Source of the DNA: Pseudomonadota bacterium
Lineage (GTDB): Bacteria; Pseudomonadota; Alphaproteobacteria; GCA-2731375
Length of the DNA stretch: 35,076 nucleotides
Direction of reading: 5' to 3'
Assembly (NCBI GenBank): GCA_027623205.1
Contig: JAQBYC010000043.1
Span: 1 to 35,076, forward strand
Within the stretch, counting starts at the first letter, position 1; every line of letters starts with the position of its first letter. Below, piece after piece: positions 7,534 to 15,715 of this stretch. The notes under the pieces are model-generated. The model had not been told where the DNA came from. It made no database searches and saw nothing but the letters and a program-made list of their open reading frames with translations. Made by a program: the position numbers and the translations under genes.

Positions 7534-9066
7534 ATGGTGGCCCATGTGGGTACGGTGGCGTTTCTGGGCATCGAGGCCCTAGGGGTGGATGTCCAGGTGC
7601 AACTGGCCTCTGGCCTGCCGGCCTTCACCGTCGTTGGCCTGCCGGACAAGGCGGTGGCGGAAAGCCGCGAGCGGGTGCGCGCGGCCCTGGGCGCCATTGG
7701 CTTGGCCCTGCCGCCGAAACGCATCACCGTCAATCTGGCCCCGGCCGATCTGCCCAAGGAAGGCAGCCATTATGACCTACCCATCGCGCTTGGCCTGTTG
7801 CTGGCCATGGATGTGCTGCCGGGGGAGGAATTGGCGGAATATAACGCGGTTGGTGAACTCTCGCTTGATGGCGCGCTGACCCGGGTGGCGGGCGTGCTGC
7901 CGGCGGCGGTGGCGGCGCAAGCCCTGGGCCGGGGCCTGATCTGCCCCCTGGAACAGGGCGGCGAGGCGGCTTGGGCCGGCGATCTGCGGGTTCTGGCGCC
8001 GGGAAATCTGCTGGCACTGATCAATCATTTCAAGGGTAGCCAGGTGCTGCCGCAACCGGCGCCCGAATTGGCCGATGAAACCGATGCGCAGTTGGATCTG
8101 GCCGACATCAAGGGCCAGGAAAGCGCCAAACGGGCATTGGAAGTGGCCGCCGCCGGCGGCCACAACCTGTTGCTGATTGGCCCGCCCGGCGCCGGCAAGT
8201 CCATGCTGGCGGAACGCCTGCCGGGCATCCTGCCGCCTCTGGATGCGCGGGAGGCGTTGGAAGTTTCCATGATCGCCTCCATCGCCGGGCAGTTGGGCGA
8301 TGGCCGCCTGCGCCGGCGCCGCCCGTTCCGCAATCCGCATCATTCATCCTCCATGGCGGCGATGATCGGCGGCGGCAGCCGGGCCCGGCCGGGGGAGGTC
8401 AGCCTGGCCCATGGCGGGGTGCTGTTTCTGGACGAACTGCCCGAATGCAGCCGCCAGGTACTGGAAAGCCTGCGCCAACCTCTTGAATCCGGCCGCGCCG
8501 TGGTCGCCCGCGCCAACGCCCATGTGACCTATCCGGCCCGCTTTCAATTCATCTCGGCCATGAACCCCTGCCGCTGCGGCCATTTGGCCGACCCGGACCT
8601 GGCCTGCAGCCGGGCCCCCCGATGCGCCGAGGATTATCAGTGCAAGTTATCCGGCCCCCTGCTGGACCGCATCGATATGCATATTCAGGTGCCGACCGTG
8701 TCGGCCGCCGATCTGGACCTGCCGCCCGCCGCTGAAGGCTCGCGGGAGGTGGCGGCGCGCATAGCCCGCGCCCACGCCCGGCAACGCGACCGTTATGCCG
8801 GCCGGGCTGGTGCGCGGCCAGCCGAAACGATTGTCCGCCTGAACGCCCATGCCGACGGCAAGCTGCTGGAGGCCGTGGCCACCCCCGACCAGGACGGCCG
8901 CGATCTGTTGCGCCAGGCCACCGAACGCATGCGTCTTTCGGCCCGTGGCCATCACCGGGTCCTGCGCGTGGCCCGCACCCTGGCCGATCTGGAGAGCAGC
9001 GAACTGGTACACCGTGTCCACGTGGCCGAAGCCTTAAGCTACCGGCGCCTGGGCAGCGCGAACTGA
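7534..9066 (+). CDS. comM: ComM/YifB family AAA+ ATPase (Mg-chelatase-like)
   Basis: A 510-residue protein with the full ComM layout. An N-terminal Lon-S5-like fold carries LASGLPAFTVVGLPDKAVAE. The Walker A GPPGAGKS is at about residues 216-223, LFLDELPECSRQVLESLRQP holds the Walker B/sensor region, and a cysteine cluster sits in NPCRCGHLADPDLACS. The C-terminal Mg-chelatase helical domain ends in RTLADLESSELVHRVHVAEA. ComM is a hexameric helicase that drives branch migration during natural transformation. A GTG nine bases upstream is possible, but ATG 7534 gives the standard MVAHVGTVAFLGIE. The 3' end has a decayed duplicate at 9901-10033. The 283 bp before the gene hold nothing recognised. 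Confidence 0.94.
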   Translation: MVAHVGTVAFLGIEALGVDVQVQLASGLPAFTVVGLPDKAVAESRERVRAALGAIGLALPPKRITVNLAPADLPKEGSHYDLPIALGLLLAMDVLPGEELAEYNAVGELSLDGALTRVAGVLPAAVAAQALGRGLICPLEQGGEAAWAGDLRVLAPGNLLALINHFKGSQVLPQPAPELADETDAQLDLADIKGQESAKRALEVAAAGGHNLLLIGPPGAGKSMLAERLPGILPPLDAREALEVSMIASIAGQLGDGRLRRRRPFRNPHHSSSMAAMIGGGSRARPGEVSLAHGGVLFLDELPECSRQVLESLRQPLESGRAVVARANAHVTYPARFQFISAMNPCRCGHLADPDLACSRAPRCAEDYQCKLSGPLLDRIDMHIQVPTVSAADLDLPPAAEGSREVAARIARAHARQRDRYAGRAGARPAETIVRLNAHADGKLLEAVATPDQDGRDLLRQATERMRLSARGHHRVLRVARTLADLESSELVHRVHVAEALSYRRLGSAN

Positions 9067-9284
9067 ACGCCGTCCCGATGCAACCCGAACCGCTGCCAAT
9101 GCCCGACGACACCCGGAAGTCACCCAGGAAGCCACTATGGAGCTGCGATGAACTGATCCTGGTGCTTCACTCCACCCCTGCCATCGAGACTCCCCGCCGC
9201 CAAGGGTGGTCCCGAAGTGGCTGGGATAATCGAAGTTCTGGTCCGGATGGGCACCAACCGGCTTATTTGGGCTGCAACAGGTTT

Positions 9285-9299
9285 CCGCATTTTATGCGG
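9285..9299 (+). other. Small hairpin before the AT-rich gene
   Basis: CCGCAT, TTT, ATGCGG forms a 6-bp stem with a 3-nt loop, 42 bp before the start of the AT-rich membrane gene. It marks roughly where the base composition shifts from GC-rich to AT-rich. The interval 9067-9284 after comM otherwise shows no recognisable gene. The role of the hairpin is unknown. Confidence 0.5.
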
Positions 9300-9340
9300 T
9301 TCCATCTCATCATGATTGTGCATGAATATTGAGGCCGAAG

Positions 9341-9625
9341 ATGTATTTATGGAAAACAAGGATTCTGGCTGAGAACATAAAGAACGGTAGCCTAGAACAA
9401 AAAGATTTTAAGAAGTACCTGATTGCTGTAGCGACTCTAACATTATTTTGTTTTTACATGGCTATTTTAAAATCGCCTGGAAATATATACATGATAATGT
9501 TTGAAATTACTGGATCTATTCTAATTACTATATTTGGTATAAATATAACTTTCAGAACAAACGGCGGTAATGAAGGTGTAGAATACTTAAACAGATATAT
9601 TTCATTGTCTTTACCATTAAATTAA
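9341..9625 (+). CDS. Small AT-rich membrane protein, first part of a probably interrupted gene
   Basis: A 94-residue unrecognised protein. The start ATG at 9341 has GAGG at 9331-9334 six bases ahead; a TTG at 9329 would add four residues. Two hydrophobic helices are seen, YLIAVATLTLFCFYMAIL and IYMIMFEITGSILITIFGI. After a polar stretch the frame ends at TAA 9623-9625. The same frame resumes with AAA ATG and continues for 53 more codons with two further hydrophobic segments, so the original gene probably encoded one four-helix protein of about 150 residues. Codon use is strongly AT-rich, unlike every neighbour, which points to horizontal transfer. No function can be assigned. Confidence 0.6.
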   Translation: MYLWKTRILAENIKNGSLEQKDFKKYLIAVATLTLFCFYMAILKSPGNIYMIMFEITGSILITIFGINITFRTNGGNEGVEYLNRYISLSLPLN

Positions 9626-9628
9626 AAA

Positions 9629-9790
9629 ATGTTTGTGGCAGCGTTGGTTTTAGGCGTAATTTTGCAAATAATTCGTGTACTAAATGTATCCGATTTAATG
9701 ATTGAATGGTTCTATTCAACTTCAGTTTTATTTCTTTCGATCGTTTTCTTTTGGAGACTCAATGTCCATATTCGATACATCAATGCATAG
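9629..9790 (+). CDS. Small AT-rich membrane ORF, second part of the interrupted gene
   Basis: The 53-codon frame starts at ATG 9629, three bases after the stop of the preceding ORF and in the same frame. It encodes two hydrophobic segments, VAALVLGVILQII and SVLFLSIVFFW, with a short basic tail ending in VHIRYINA. No clear ribosome binding site precedes it, so independent translation would need coupling or readthrough. Base composition matches the first part. It is either the C-terminal half of a gene broken by a point mutation to TAA, or a separate coupled mini-protein; the first is more likely. Confidence 0.45.
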   Translation: MFVAALVLGVILQIIRVLNVSDLMIEWFYSTSVLFLSIVFFWRLNVHIRYINA

Positions 9791-9900
9791 GAATTCCATT
9801 ATTTTGCGCTGCCGCCGACATCCAAACCGCTGGCAGCCCGGCATGGGGCCATTGGCAAGTGACCACCGGGCACGTCACGGATGCGGTCGCCCTTGGAGCC

Positions 9901-10033
9901 AGCGCACGCATCTTTCGGCCCCTGACTAGCACCGGGCTCCCCTTGTCGCCCGCACCCTGGCGGATCAGGAGAGCAGCAAGGCGGTACACCGCGACACGCT
10001 CTCAGCGACCGGCGGCTGCGCCAACTGAACGCC
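9901..10033 (+). pseudogene. Decayed duplicate of the comM 3' end
   Basis: This stretch aligns with 8935-9071 of comM. Shared blocks include TCTTTCGGCCC, GCCCGCACCCTGGC, GAGAGCAGC, GGTACACCG and AACTGAACGCC. Read in frame it gives RTLADQESSKAVHR against RTLADLESSELVHR in the intact gene, followed by a matching ..AN stop. Internal stops and small indels show that it is not functional. The AT-rich foreign patch lies between the two copies, as expected if an element entered at the comM 3' end. The remaining 10034-10207 up to the kinase shows no recognisable feature. Confidence 0.85.
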
Positions 10034-10207
10034 TGGCGCCGCTGGGTGTGCGGGAGCCGTTGGGGGTTTTCCTGTTTGCCTTCTGCGCCGGGCCAAGGCG
10101 CATCGGGGCCGCGTTGAGATCGTCCATCCGGCCATGCCTGGCCGCTTCGTCCGCGCTACCCTCCCTGCCCGGGCGACGTTGCCGTCGCGGCCGCAAAATG
10201 CCATGTT

Positions 10208-12496
10208 ATGCGAATGAAACTGCTGCGAATTCTGGCTCAGAATAGATATTTCGGCCCGCTGTTGGCGGCTCTAGGCATGGCCATCGTCGTATTGGTGTTC
10301 AATATCGACACCCTGATGGGCGAGCCGGGTAACAATCTCGGGCCCAGGTCCCTGACGGTGATCGCCATGACCATCGCGGTGGTGTTGGCCTTGCTGTTCG
10401 TTGACACCCGCCGCAAATTCGCCCGTCTGAACAATCAATCCGAGCGGGTTTCGGAAATGGCCGACCGCCTGACCATGGCGATCGAGAAATTGAATGACGC
10501 CAATGCTGATTTGCTGCAGTCGGAGGAGCGTTATCGCGGGCTGGTGGAAACCCAGGACGCCTTTATTGTCCGGCGTACGGCCGATGGGCGGCTGACCTTC
10601 GTCAACCGCGCGTTCTGTGAACAATTCGGCATGGAGCCGGCGGAATTGGAGGGCAGCGATTTCACCCCCGATGTGCACCCCGAAGACCACGGCATCGCAG
10701 AAAGTCTGGCGTCTGGATTGGCAATGCCTCCCTACCGCATCCAATATGATCAGCGGGTCCTGACCCGCGACGGTTGGCGCTGGGTCGCCTGGATCGACTA
10801 CGCCATCCGCGACGAACGTGGCGAAATTCGCGAAATCCAGTCCATTGGCCGGGATGTCACCGCCCGTAAGCTCGCGGAAGAGCAGTTAAGGGGCGCCCGC
10901 GACGACGCCCAAGCGGCCAATCGCGCGAAATCCAGCTTTCTGGCCACGGTCAGCCATGAGATCCGCACGCCGATGAATGGCATCCTGGGCATGACGCGTC
11001 TGTTGCTGGAAACCGATCTGACGGAACAGCAACATGGCTACGCCGGTGCGGTCCGGCAATCGGGTGAGGCGTTGCTGGCCATCATCAACGACATTCTGGA
11101 CTATTCAAAGATTGAGGCCGGTAAACTTACCTTACAGGAGCAGCCCTTCAACTTGATCACCACGGTGGAACAGGCCTGCGAGCTGTTGGCCGCCCGCGCG
11201 GTGGAGCGCGACATCGCCATTGGCACCACCTTCACGCCGGAGGTTCCGGAATATCTGTACGGTGATGCCGGCCGCTTGCGCCAGATCGTCCTGAACCTGG
11301 GCGGCAACGCCGTCAAGTTTACGGATCGGGGCGGCGTGATAATCGCCGTTTCCGTGACCCACGCAAATACGGCGGGGGTCGTTTTGCTGTTCGAGGTCAC
11401 GGATACGGGCATCGGCATTCCGGACGCCGTGCAGGGCAAGCTGTTCGAAGAATTCAGCCAGGTCGATTCCGGCAGCACGCGCCGCCATGGCGGCACCGGC
11501 CTGGGCCTGGCGATTTCACAACGCATCGTACAGCGCATGAAGGGACAGATCGGGGTGGATAGCACCTTGGGCAAGGGCAGCACGTTCTGGTTCATGGTTG
11601 ATATGGCCCTTGACCCCGCGGCACCCGAGCCAAGCGTCGGCCCGGACGCGTTGGCAGGGCAGAAAATTGCGCTGTGCGACGGCAATGCCAGCTCGCGCGA
11701 GATTATTCGCCGCAGCCTGACCGCGTTGGGGGCCGAGGTCAGCGATGGCGAGAGCCCCGAACAAATCCGGCAATTGCTGGCCCAGGCCGAGATTGCCGGC
11801 ACAATCTTTGATGCCGCCCTGATCGATGGCGCGTTGCCGGAAAAAACCATCATCGAGTTGGGTGAGAATTTTCGGCAAAGCGCGGCGGGCGGGGATTGCC
11901 GTCTGGTGATGTTGTTGCGGGTCGACCAGCATTCGCGCCTGGAACCCTATCGTGAAAATGGCTTTGAGTTTTTTCTGGTGCGGCCGATCCGCCGGCGGAC
12001 CTTGGTGCAGGTCCTGACCGGTGTGCACAACGACGAGGGCGGCTGGGTCGATTCCCGTCTGCCGCAAGCCCTCGACGAACCTGGGGTCGATGCAACCGCC
12101 GTCCCGATCCGTGTGCTGCTGGCCGAGGACAATCGTATCAACCAGATGCTGGCCGAGGCGTTGCTCGAAAGACTGGGCCTGGACACGGAATGTGTCGCCA
12201 ATGGCTACCAGGCGGTCGAAGCCGTGAAAAACGGCAACTTCGCCCTGATTCTGATGGACGTCAACATGCCTTTGATGGATGGCTTGCAGGCGACCCGGGA
12301 GATCCGTGCCCTGGAGGGGCAAAAGGCGGTTATTCCGATCATTGCCATGACTGCCTCGGCCATGGATGAGGACAGGCAGCGCTGCGCGGTCGCTGGCATG
12401 AATGACTACATCGCCAAGCCGGTGGAGGCGGAGGAATTGCAGCGCCTGATCGCCCGGTGGACCGATATTCCCACATTGAAGTCGGCAGCGTCCTGA
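10208..12496 (+). CDS. Membrane-bound hybrid sensor histidine kinase (2TM-PAS-HisKA-HATPase-REC-REC)
   Basis: A 762-residue hybrid kinase. Two N-terminal membrane helices (about 14-33 and 48-66) flank a very short extracytoplasmic loop. A coiled coil leads into a PAS/PAC domain at about 107-222. HisKA carries the phospho-accepting His250 in ATVSHEIRTPMNG. HATPase_c shows the N box NLGGNAVKF, G1 DTGIGIPD and G2 GGTGLGLAIS. A first receiver (about 485-606) is degenerate: Asp491 and Asp540 remain but the conserved lysine is Arg592. The second receiver (634-750) is complete, with the phospho-acceptor Asp684 in LILMDVNMP and Lys737. No response regulator or HPt gene is adjacent, so the phosphorelay partner is unknown. 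A second ATG lies at 10214. Confidence 0.93.
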   Translation: MRMKLLRILAQNRYFGPLLAALGMAIVVLVFNIDTLMGEPGNNLGPRSLTVIAMTIAVVLALLFVDTRRKFARLNNQSERVSEMADRLTMAIEKLNDANADLLQSEERYRGLVETQDAFIVRRTADGRLTFVNRAFCEQFGMEPAELEGSDFTPDVHPEDHGIAESLASGLAMPPYRIQYDQRVLTRDGWRWVAWIDYAIRDERGEIREIQSIGRDVTARKLAEEQLRGARDDAQAANRAKSSFLATVSHEIRTPMNGILGMTRLLLETDLTEQQHGYAGAVRQSGEALLAIINDILDYSKIEAGKLTLQEQPFNLITTVEQACELLAARAVERDIAIGTTFTPEVPEYLYGDAGRLRQIVLNLGGNAVKFTDRGGVIIAVSVTHANTAGVVLLFEVTDTGIGIPDAVQGKLFEEFSQVDSGSTRRHGGTGLGLAISQRIVQRMKGQIGVDSTLGKGSTFWFMVDMALDPAAPEPSVGPDALAGQKIALCDGNASSREIIRRSLTALGAEVSDGESPEQIRQLLAQAEIAGTIFDAALIDGALPEKTIIELGENFRQSAAGGDCRLVMLLRVDQHSRLEPYRENGFEFFLVRPIRRRTLVQVLTGVHNDEGGWVDSRLPQALDEPGVDATAVPIRVLLAEDNRINQMLAEALLERLGLDTECVANGYQAVEAVKNGNFALILMDVNMPLMDGLQATREIRALEGQKAVIPIIAMTASAMDEDRQRCAVAGMNDYIAKPVEAEELQRLIARWTDIPTLKSAAS

Positions 12497-12518
12497 CCAT
12501 GGAGCGTGAATGTCCGCC

Positions 12519-12671
12519 ATGAAGATAGGTCTCGCAAAAGAAGGCAGGTCAGGTGAGGTCCGCGCCATCCTGTTGCCTGAAAACGCCTCCGGTGTTTTGC
12601 CCCGTTCCAATGCGGCCCGGGCGCGTTGCCGGGATTATGTCACGGCGGCGGACGTTCTGGCCCGACCGTGA
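12519..12671 (+). pseudogene. Possible truncated N-terminus of a PntA/alanine dehydrogenase-type protein
   Basis: A 50-codon frame begins MKIGLAKEGRSGEVRAILLP. This resembles the N-terminal strand of NAD(P) transhydrogenase alpha subunits and alanine dehydrogenases, which start MKIG.PKE...GE.RVA..P. After about 25 residues the resemblance stops, and the frame ends before the AmpG-type gene. It is too short to work alone. It is either a deletion remnant or a chance match; the call is tentative. Confidence 0.3.
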
Positions 12672-12691
12672 AAACCAACGGCGGCAACGCA

Positions 12692-14008
12692 ATGGCGGGG
12701 GATCGGCCGGGCTGGCTTGCCACCTTGCAGGTCTATACGGACCGCCGGGTTGTCGCCATTCTGTTTTTGGGCTTCTCGTCGGGCATGCCCCTGCTGTTGA
12801 CCTTCTCCACCCTGTCGATCTGGCTGGCCGAGGAAGGTATCTCGAAAACCGCCATTGGCCTGTTTGCGCTGGTCGGCATGCCCTACTCCCTGAAGTTCAT
12901 CTGGGCGCCGTTGATCGACCGCCTGCGTCTGCCGCTGTTGACCCGTTGGCTGGGCCGGCGGCGCGGCTGGGCCATTCTGACACAGCTTGCCCTGATGATC
13001 GGGATCATTGGCCTGGGCAGCAACGATCCCGCCAACGGTGCCTGGGCGATGGCGGCCTGGGCCCTGTTCGTCACCTTCGCGTCGGCCAGCCAGGATGTGG
13101 TGATTGATGCCTACCGGGTGGAAATCCTGGAAGAAAGGCAATACGGCGCCGGTGCGGCGATGATCGTGGCGGGCTACCGCCTCGGTATGCTGGCCTCCGG
13201 TGCGGGCGCCCTGTATCTGGCCGAGGCAGCAAGCTGGTTCTGGGTCTATGCGGCCATGGCTGGGCTGATGGCGGTGGGCATTCTGACCATCTTGTTGAAC
13301 CCGGAGCCGGACGGCGGTACCGACGGCGCCGCGGCCGGGAGCCGCGTCGATCCGGTGCGGTGGTTGTACGAAGCGGTGGCGGAACCGTTTGCCGAATTCC
13401 TGCGCCGCGGCGGCTGGCGAACGGCTTTGTTAATCCTGCTGTTCGTGGTGTTCTACAAATTCGGCGATAGTCTGGCTGGCATCATGGCTAATCCGTTTTA
13501 CGTGGAGATCGGTTTTTCCAAGACCGAGATTGCCTCTGTCTCCAAGCTGTTCGGCCTTGGCGCCACCCTGGTTGGCGGTTTCCTCGGCGGCCTGTTGGTG
13601 GCCCGCCGGGGCATTATGCAAAGCCTGTTGTGGTGCGGCCTGTTGCAGATGTTTTCCAACCTGATGTTCGCCGTTCAGGCCATCGTCGGCCACGACATAT
13701 CCATGCTGGCGGTGACCATTGCGGTCGAGAACGTGGCCGGCGGCATGGGCACCGCAGCCTTCGTCGCCTATCTCTCCTCGCTGTGCAACGTGGCCTACAC
13801 GGCGACCCAGTATGCCTTGTTTTCGTCGTTGATGGCCCTGGCCCGCACCGCGCTATCGGCGCCGGGGGGCCTGCTGGCGGAAAACACCAGTTGGGTAAGC
13901 TTTTTCCTGGTCACCACGGTCGCGGCGCTGCCGGGGCTGGCCCTGTTGTGGTGGTTGATCCGGCGGGGCATTGTGCCCAAATCCGACATGGGTCCGCGCA
14001 CGCCATGA
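12692..14008 (+). CDS. ampG: AmpG-family muropeptide permease (MFS)
   Basis: A 438-residue major facilitator protein. The N-terminal FLGFSSGMPLLLTFSTLSIWLAEEG and IGLFALVGMPYSLKFIWAPLIDR follow the AmpG pattern closely. AmpG imports GlcNAc-anhydroMurNAc peptides released during wall turnover, feeding recycling and beta-lactamase signalling. Multiple hydrophobic helices run to the end. An upstream in-frame ATG at 12626 would add 22 non-family residues, so ATG 12692 is chosen. The stop overlaps the start of the macro-domain gene (ATGA), so they are translated together. Other members of the AmpG/Acr1-like clade could have different substrates. Confidence 0.85.
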   Translation: MAGDRPGWLATLQVYTDRRVVAILFLGFSSGMPLLLTFSTLSIWLAEEGISKTAIGLFALVGMPYSLKFIWAPLIDRLRLPLLTRWLGRRRGWAILTQLALMIGIIGLGSNDPANGAWAMAAWALFVTFASASQDVVIDAYRVEILEERQYGAGAAMIVAGYRLGMLASGAGALYLAEAASWFWVYAAMAGLMAVGILTILLNPEPDGGTDGAAAGSRVDPVRWLYEAVAEPFAEFLRRGGWRTALLILLFVVFYKFGDSLAGIMANPFYVEIGFSKTEIASVSKLFGLGATLVGGFLGGLLVARRGIMQSLLWCGLLQMFSNLMFAVQAIVGHDISMLAVTIAVENVAGGMGTAAFVAYLSSLCNVAYTATQYALFSSLMALARTALSAPGGLLAENTSWVSFFLVTTVAALPGLALLWWLIRRGIVPKSDMGPRTP

Positions 14009-14523
14009 CCGTATCCATGGAGATCGTCGAGGCCGACATCACGACCCTGGATGTGGATGCCATCGTCAATGCGGCGAATGAGCAGTTGCTGCCGGGCGGC
14101 GGCGTGTGCGGCGCCATTCATGCCGCCGCCGGCCCGGATCTGGCGCAGGAATGCCGCCGGCTGGGCGGCTGTCCAACCGGCGAGGCCCGTATCACCGCCG
14201 GCTATAATCTGACCGCGCGACATGTGATCCACGCCGTGGGTCCCGTTTGGCACGGCGGCGGGCGGAATGAAGCCGCCCTTTTGGCCAGCGCCTATCAAGC
14301 CTGCTATCAAATGGCGGACGCCGCGGGCCTGAGCTCAATTGCCTTTCCCGCCATTTCCACCGGCATATTCGGCTATCCTCTGGGAGCCGCGACAGGAATT
14401 GCACTGGGCGCCGCGCAAATCTATCAGGCCGCGCCCGGCAGCCTGCGGCACATTGTTTTTTGTTGTTTCGGCGCGGTCGCGATCAAGACTTACCGTGATA
14501 TTCACCATCAGCTGTTTTTTTGA
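14005..14523 (+). CDS. Macro-domain protein (ADP-ribose/O-acetyl-ADP-ribose hydrolase type)
   Basis: A 172-residue single macro domain. The ligand-binding signatures are DAIVNAANEQLLPGGGVCGA near the N-terminus, CPTGEARITAGYNL, HAVGPVW, and the phosphate loop ISTGIFGYPL. The layout is that of YmdB-type enzymes that hydrolyse O-acetyl-ADP-ribose or remove ADP-ribose from proteins. The ATG at 14005 overlaps the stop of the AmpG-type permease by four bases, giving translational coupling. A longer open frame runs upstream inside the permease gene and is not coding. Confidence 0.92.
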   Translation: MTVSMEIVEADITTLDVDAIVNAANEQLLPGGGVCGAIHAAAGPDLAQECRRLGGCPTGEARITAGYNLTARHVIHAVGPVWHGGGRNEAALLASAYQACYQMADAAGLSSIAFPAISTGIFGYPLGAATGIALGAAQIYQAAPGSLRHIVFCCFGAVAIKTYRDIHHQLFF

Positions 14524-14612
14524 TGCATCTTGAGATTGGCGCAAACAATCAGAATGGGCGATAAGCAACCCATCATGGTGCCCATGGTATTATTTCGGAG
14601 GTGGCTTGGCTG

Positions 14613-14885
14613 ATGAATCAGGCGTCATTGCTGCGCAAGGCGGCATTGAGTTTCGCCAACCGCCCGGCGGTCACATTCGGCCTGAACGATCCGCTCAGCC
14701 ATGGCGAACTGGCGGCCCGCCTGGCCATTGCGCCGCGCGGACTGCCGTGCCTGGATCATATCGCCCGCGTCAAGCGGCCCAGGGCCAGCCGCTTCATTGC
14801 CGCCCTGCCCAGGAACAACCATGGCAAGGTGCCGAAAACCGAACTGCGGGGCCTATTGGCGAGGGAAGAGGAGACCACGGCATGA
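14613..14885 (+). pseudogene. Acyl-CoA ligase reduced to its two ends by an internal in-frame deletion
   Basis: A 90-codon frame. Residues 1-40 (MNQASLLRKAALSFANRPAV, then GELAARLA) match the N-terminus of class I adenylate-forming acyl-CoA synthetases. From about residue 46, LDHIARVKRPRASRFIAALP and NNHGKVPKTELRGLL match the last 40 or so residues, including the catalytic lysine region (GKVPKTEL). The roughly 400 residues between, with the AMP-binding P-loop and A5-A8 motifs, are missing. GGAGG at 14597-14601 precedes the ATG. Its stop overlaps the start of the next SDR (ATGA), so it may persist as a leader that carries ribosomes to the SDR. The full-length ancestor probably activated the substrate of this cluster. 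Confidence 0.8.
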
Positions 14886-15691
14886 CCGCTCGATTGCAGG
14901 ACAAAGTGGCGCTTGTCTGCGGCGCCGGCTCGATTGGCCCCGGCTGGGGCAACGGCAAGGCAACGGCGGTTTCATTCGCCCGCGAAGGCGCCAAGGTCTT
15001 CGCCGTGGACTTGAACCCGGAAGCGGCGGCGGAAACCACCGCCATAATCCAAGGCGAAGGTTTCGAAGCCACGGCCCATGCCGCCGATGTCTCGGACGAG
15101 AACTCCGTCGCTGCGATGGTCGCGGCCTGCAGGGCCGTCTATGGCCGGATTGATATTCTGCACAATAATGTCGGCATCGCCTCGCTGGGCGGGCCGCTCG
15201 AGACCACCTTGGCGCAGTGGGAGCGGGTGATGCGGGTCAACGTCACCTCGATGTTTCTGACCTGCCAGGCGGTGCTGCCGCTGTTCCTGGAACAGGGCGG
15301 CGGCGCCATCGTCAACGTCTCGTCCCTGTCCGCGGTGAAGGCCGCCCGGCCCGAACTGGCATACGCCACATCAAAAGGGGCGGTGAACGCCCTGACCATC
15401 AACATCGCCATGGAGTTCGCCGGCCGCAATATCCGCTGCAACGCCCTGGTGCCCGGCCTGATCAACACGCCCATGGTAGCGGACGCCATGCAGGCTCATT
15501 ATGGGAGCGGCGGGATGGATGCCATGATCGCCGCCCGCGATGCGCTTTCGCCCACCGGCCGCATGGGCGAAGCCTGGGACGTGGCCAACGCGGCCGTGTT
15601 TCTGGCCTCTGACGAGGCGCGCTATATCAATGGTATGCTGCTGCACATTGATGGCGGCCTGCAGCATCGTTTCACGGCTGGCACCGGTTAA
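14882..15691 (+). CDS. SDR family NAD(P)-dependent oxidoreductase
   Basis: A 269-residue short-chain dehydrogenase. The nucleotide-binding turn GAGSIGPGWGNGKA (14-27) is longer than the usual TGxxxGIG because of an insertion of several residues. The remaining motifs are standard: DV at 69-70, NNVG at 95-98, catalytic Ser near 148 in NVSSLSA, Tyr161 and Lys165 in YATSK, and the C-terminal IDGG. Members of this group oxidise hydroxyacyl-CoA, alcohol or sugar substrates. The start overlaps the stop of the acyl-CoA ligase remnant by four bases, and the enoyl-CoA hydratase-type gene follows 24 bp later, so a CoA-linked beta-oxidation-like step is inferred. Confidence 0.88.
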   Translation: MTARLQDKVALVCGAGSIGPGWGNGKATAVSFAREGAKVFAVDLNPEAAAETTAIIQGEGFEATAHAADVSDENSVAAMVAACRAVYGRIDILHNNVGIASLGGPLETTLAQWERVMRVNVTSMFLTCQAVLPLFLEQGGGAIVNVSSLSAVKAARPELAYATSKGAVNALTINIAMEFAGRNIRCNALVPGLINTPMVADAMQAHYGSGGMDAMIAARDALSPTGRMGEAWDVANAAVFLASDEARYINGMLLHIDGGLQHRFTAGTG

Positions 15692-15715
15692 GGCGACTTA
15701 TGAGAGGTATGGACT

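Noticed and set aside
11516-12610. Open frame of 364 codons on the minus strand
   Set aside because: It is antisense to the hybrid histidine kinase, where receiver motifs are intact on the plus strand. No recognisable domain.
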